Origin: Crocinitomicaceae bacterium
Lineage (GTDB): Bacteria; Bacteroidota; Bacteroidia; Flavobacteriales_D; Crocinitomicaceae
Length of the DNA stretch: 6,473 bases
Assembly (NCBI GenBank): GCA_013215515.1
Contig: JABSPC010000119.1
Location: 1-6,473, forward strand
Direction of reading: 5' to 3'
Positions 5,536-6,473 of this stretch are shown here, piece after piece (position 1 is the first letter of the stretch; the number at the start of each line of letters is the position of its first letter). A program made the position numbers and the translations under genes. A model generated the notes under the pieces. That model saw only the letters and a program-made list of their open reading frames with translations. It was not told the DNA's origin and searched no databases.

Positions 5536-6444
5536 TTAGACAGCAGACAGTAGTGTTCTTGGAAATTCAAGAATGAACTGTGTATTTTCAAAATTATGAT
5601 TAACCGAAATCGTGCCATTATGGAAATGCATTGTTTCCTTGGCTAAAGCTAAACCCAATCCAGTTCCATTGTCTATTGATTTTGTAGTAAAGAAAGGAGT
5701 GAAAATCTTTTTACAGACTTCATTACTAATTCCATTCCCGCAATCAGTAAAAATCAATCGATTCACCATGCCAGTAGATTCTGATTCTATTTTTATCCAT
5801 TTATTGTCAAAAGTTTGAATCGCATCGAAGGAATTGTTCAATAAATTTATTAGTACTTGAGAAATCATAACATTTTGACAATAGATGCTAATTTCATCCG
5901 ACACAGCTATTTGAACATCAATGTTATTTCTTTTGAACTTATCCTCGCAGAGGCTCATTGTGTTATTGATAATCTTACTTAGCGAATGCCATTCTTTATT
6001 GTCATTAACTGAATCGGTAGAAAGAGCTTTCAGGTTTGAGACAATCGTGGAAATCCTTTTTGTTGTTTTGTTTATTAATTCAAGGCTCGTTTTGAAGTAT
6101 GCCGCATCAACATCATCTCTCTCAATTTTCATTTGAAGAAGACTTGCTTTAGCGGCAATTATAGCCAATGGATTGTTTATTTCATGTGCAATTCCACTTG
6201 CCATTTTCCCAAGTGATGCAAGCCTTGAAGACTGTAGTGATTGAGCTTGGTCTTTATTTCTTTCTTTCTGCATTTCGGATTCCTCTGCATAATCCAATCT
6301 AACTACATACCCATAAATTCTTCCGGACTTGTTAATCATTTGAATAACTGATAGTACAACATGGACAGTAGCGCAGGGGATTGTTCCTTCGGCTTTTCGA
6401 TTTTGACAATCGAGCTTCAGTCTTCTTTTTTCTAATATTCTCAA
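5536..6444 (-). CDS. Sensor histidine kinase with truncated PAS-like N-terminus, fused to the 105-bp repeat
   Basis: Read from a weak TTG at 6444-6442 this is 302 residues; the first in-frame ATG is at 6339-6337 (267 residues). A TGA at 6462-6460 closes the frame upstream. Residues about 20-57 (KAEGTIPCA, then INKSGRIYGYVV) look like the last strands of a PAS domain; the rest of that domain is absent. The DHp domain carries phosphoacceptor His87 in SGIAHEINNPLA. The ATPase domain is complete, with an N box (NLLNNSFDA, 200-208), G1 (DCGNGI, 234-239), F box (FTPFFTTKS, 248-256) and G2 (GTGLGLALAK, 260-269). No membrane helix is seen, so this form would be cytoplasmic. It probably phosphorylates the regulator encoded 7 bp downstream. 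Residues 1-25 or so are encoded by the 105-bp repeat, so the gene is either truncated and fused, or misassembled there. The catalytic core is certain; the start is not. Confidence 0.85.
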   Translation of the reverse strand: MRILEKRRLKLDCQNRKAEGTIPCATVHVVLSVIQMINKSGRIYGYVVRLDYAEESEMQKERNKDQAQSLQSSRLASLGKMASGIAHEINNPLAIIAAKASLLQMKIERDDVDAAYFKTSLELINKTTKRISTIVSNLKALSTDSVNDNKEWHSLSKIINNTMSLCEDKFKRNNIDVQIAVSDEISIYCQNVMISQVLINLLNNSFDAIQTFDNKWIKIESESTGMVNRLIFTDCGNGISNEVCKKIFTPFFTTKSIDNGTGLGLALAKETMHFHNGTISVNHNFENTQFILEFPRTLLSAV

Positions 6445-6473
6445 TATGGGACATTGGTTTCAAATTGAAGCTA
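6369..6473. repeat. 105-bp exact direct repeat, copy 2 (runs off the right edge)
   Basis: Identical base for base to 5048-5152 and in the same orientation. Here the repeat is joined directly to the histidine kinase gene instead of to the nested palindrome. Just inside the junction the sequence reads CAG|TAGCGC, where copy 1 reads CGT|TAGCGC. Minus-strand reading through it gives ILEKRRLKLDCQNRKAEGT in the kinase frame. The window ends inside the copy, so its outer border is unknown. Confidence 0.9.

Noticed and set aside
5529..5618. A 30-residue N-terminal extension of the response regulator
   Set aside because: It would overlap the 3' end of the kinase gene in another frame and adds no domain; the ATG at 5528 gives the canonical receiver start MKNILIVDDE.
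1..6473. CRISPR array, tRNA or rRNA genes
   Set aside because: No regularly spaced direct repeats, no tRNA cloverleaf-like sequence and no rRNA-like conserved stretch were seen; the two-copy 105-bp repeat is not array-like.

Overview
The window looks like AT-rich chromosomal DNA from a member of the Bacteroidota, probably an environmental Flavobacteriales- or Cytophagales-like lineage. Four things point there: a C-terminal type IX secretion (T9SS) sorting-domain fragment; a periplasmic-TPR / membrane / SpoIIE-phosphatase receptor of a kind common in that phylum; no clear Shine-Dalgarno sequences before the start codons checked; and a CTTCGACAGGCTCAG-type intergenic hairpin that I recall as frequent in Bacteroidota genomes. 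The lineage is an inference from gene content; no marker gene is present.

Layout from left to right. (1) Positions 1-636, minus strand: a broken IS1595-family (ISXO2-like) transposase that runs off the left edge. It has an in-frame TAG and a one-base frameshift. (2) About 699-717: a 9-bp-arm palindrome near the presumed end of the insertion sequence. It is followed at 710-898 (plus strand) by the tail of a T9SS-secreted protein whose upstream part is missing, most simply because the IS element separated it. (3) 922-954: a 15-bp perfect hairpin between converging reading frames. (4) 1040-3130, minus: an intact 696-aa TPR-transmembrane-SpoIIE protein phosphatase. (5) 3131-3561: a gene-free stretch with a short AATA tandem repeat. 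(6) 3562-4830, minus: a class V PLP aminotransferase (isopenicillin-N-epimerase-like) with a twin-arginine-like leader. (7) 4831-5174: a repeat-rich spacer holding the CTTCGACAGGCTCAG hairpin, a nested palindrome of about 150 bp, and the first copy of a 105-bp exact repeat. (8) 5175-5528 and 5536-6444, minus: a single-domain response regulator preceded 7 bp upstream by a histidine kinase. The kinase N-terminus is encoded by the second copy of the 105-bp repeat, which runs to the right edge.

How the genes relate. The kinase and response regulator form a two-gene phosphorelay unit with no DNA-binding output domain. The SpoIIE phosphatase is a second, separate signalling protein on the same strand. 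It may act on a partner-switching anti-sigma-antagonist system, but no partner is encoded here. The aminotransferase has no visible pathway neighbour.

The part that deserves most attention is 4866-5152 together with 6369-6473. A repeat identical over at least 105 bp sits downstream of the regulator and is also fused in frame to the kinase, and its inner boundary falls at the base of a large nested palindrome. Both ends of the window lie in sequence likely to be multi-copy (a transposase and this repeat), so it may be a whole contig whose assembly stopped at repeats. The kinase-repeat junction should be confirmed with reads before any biological reading.
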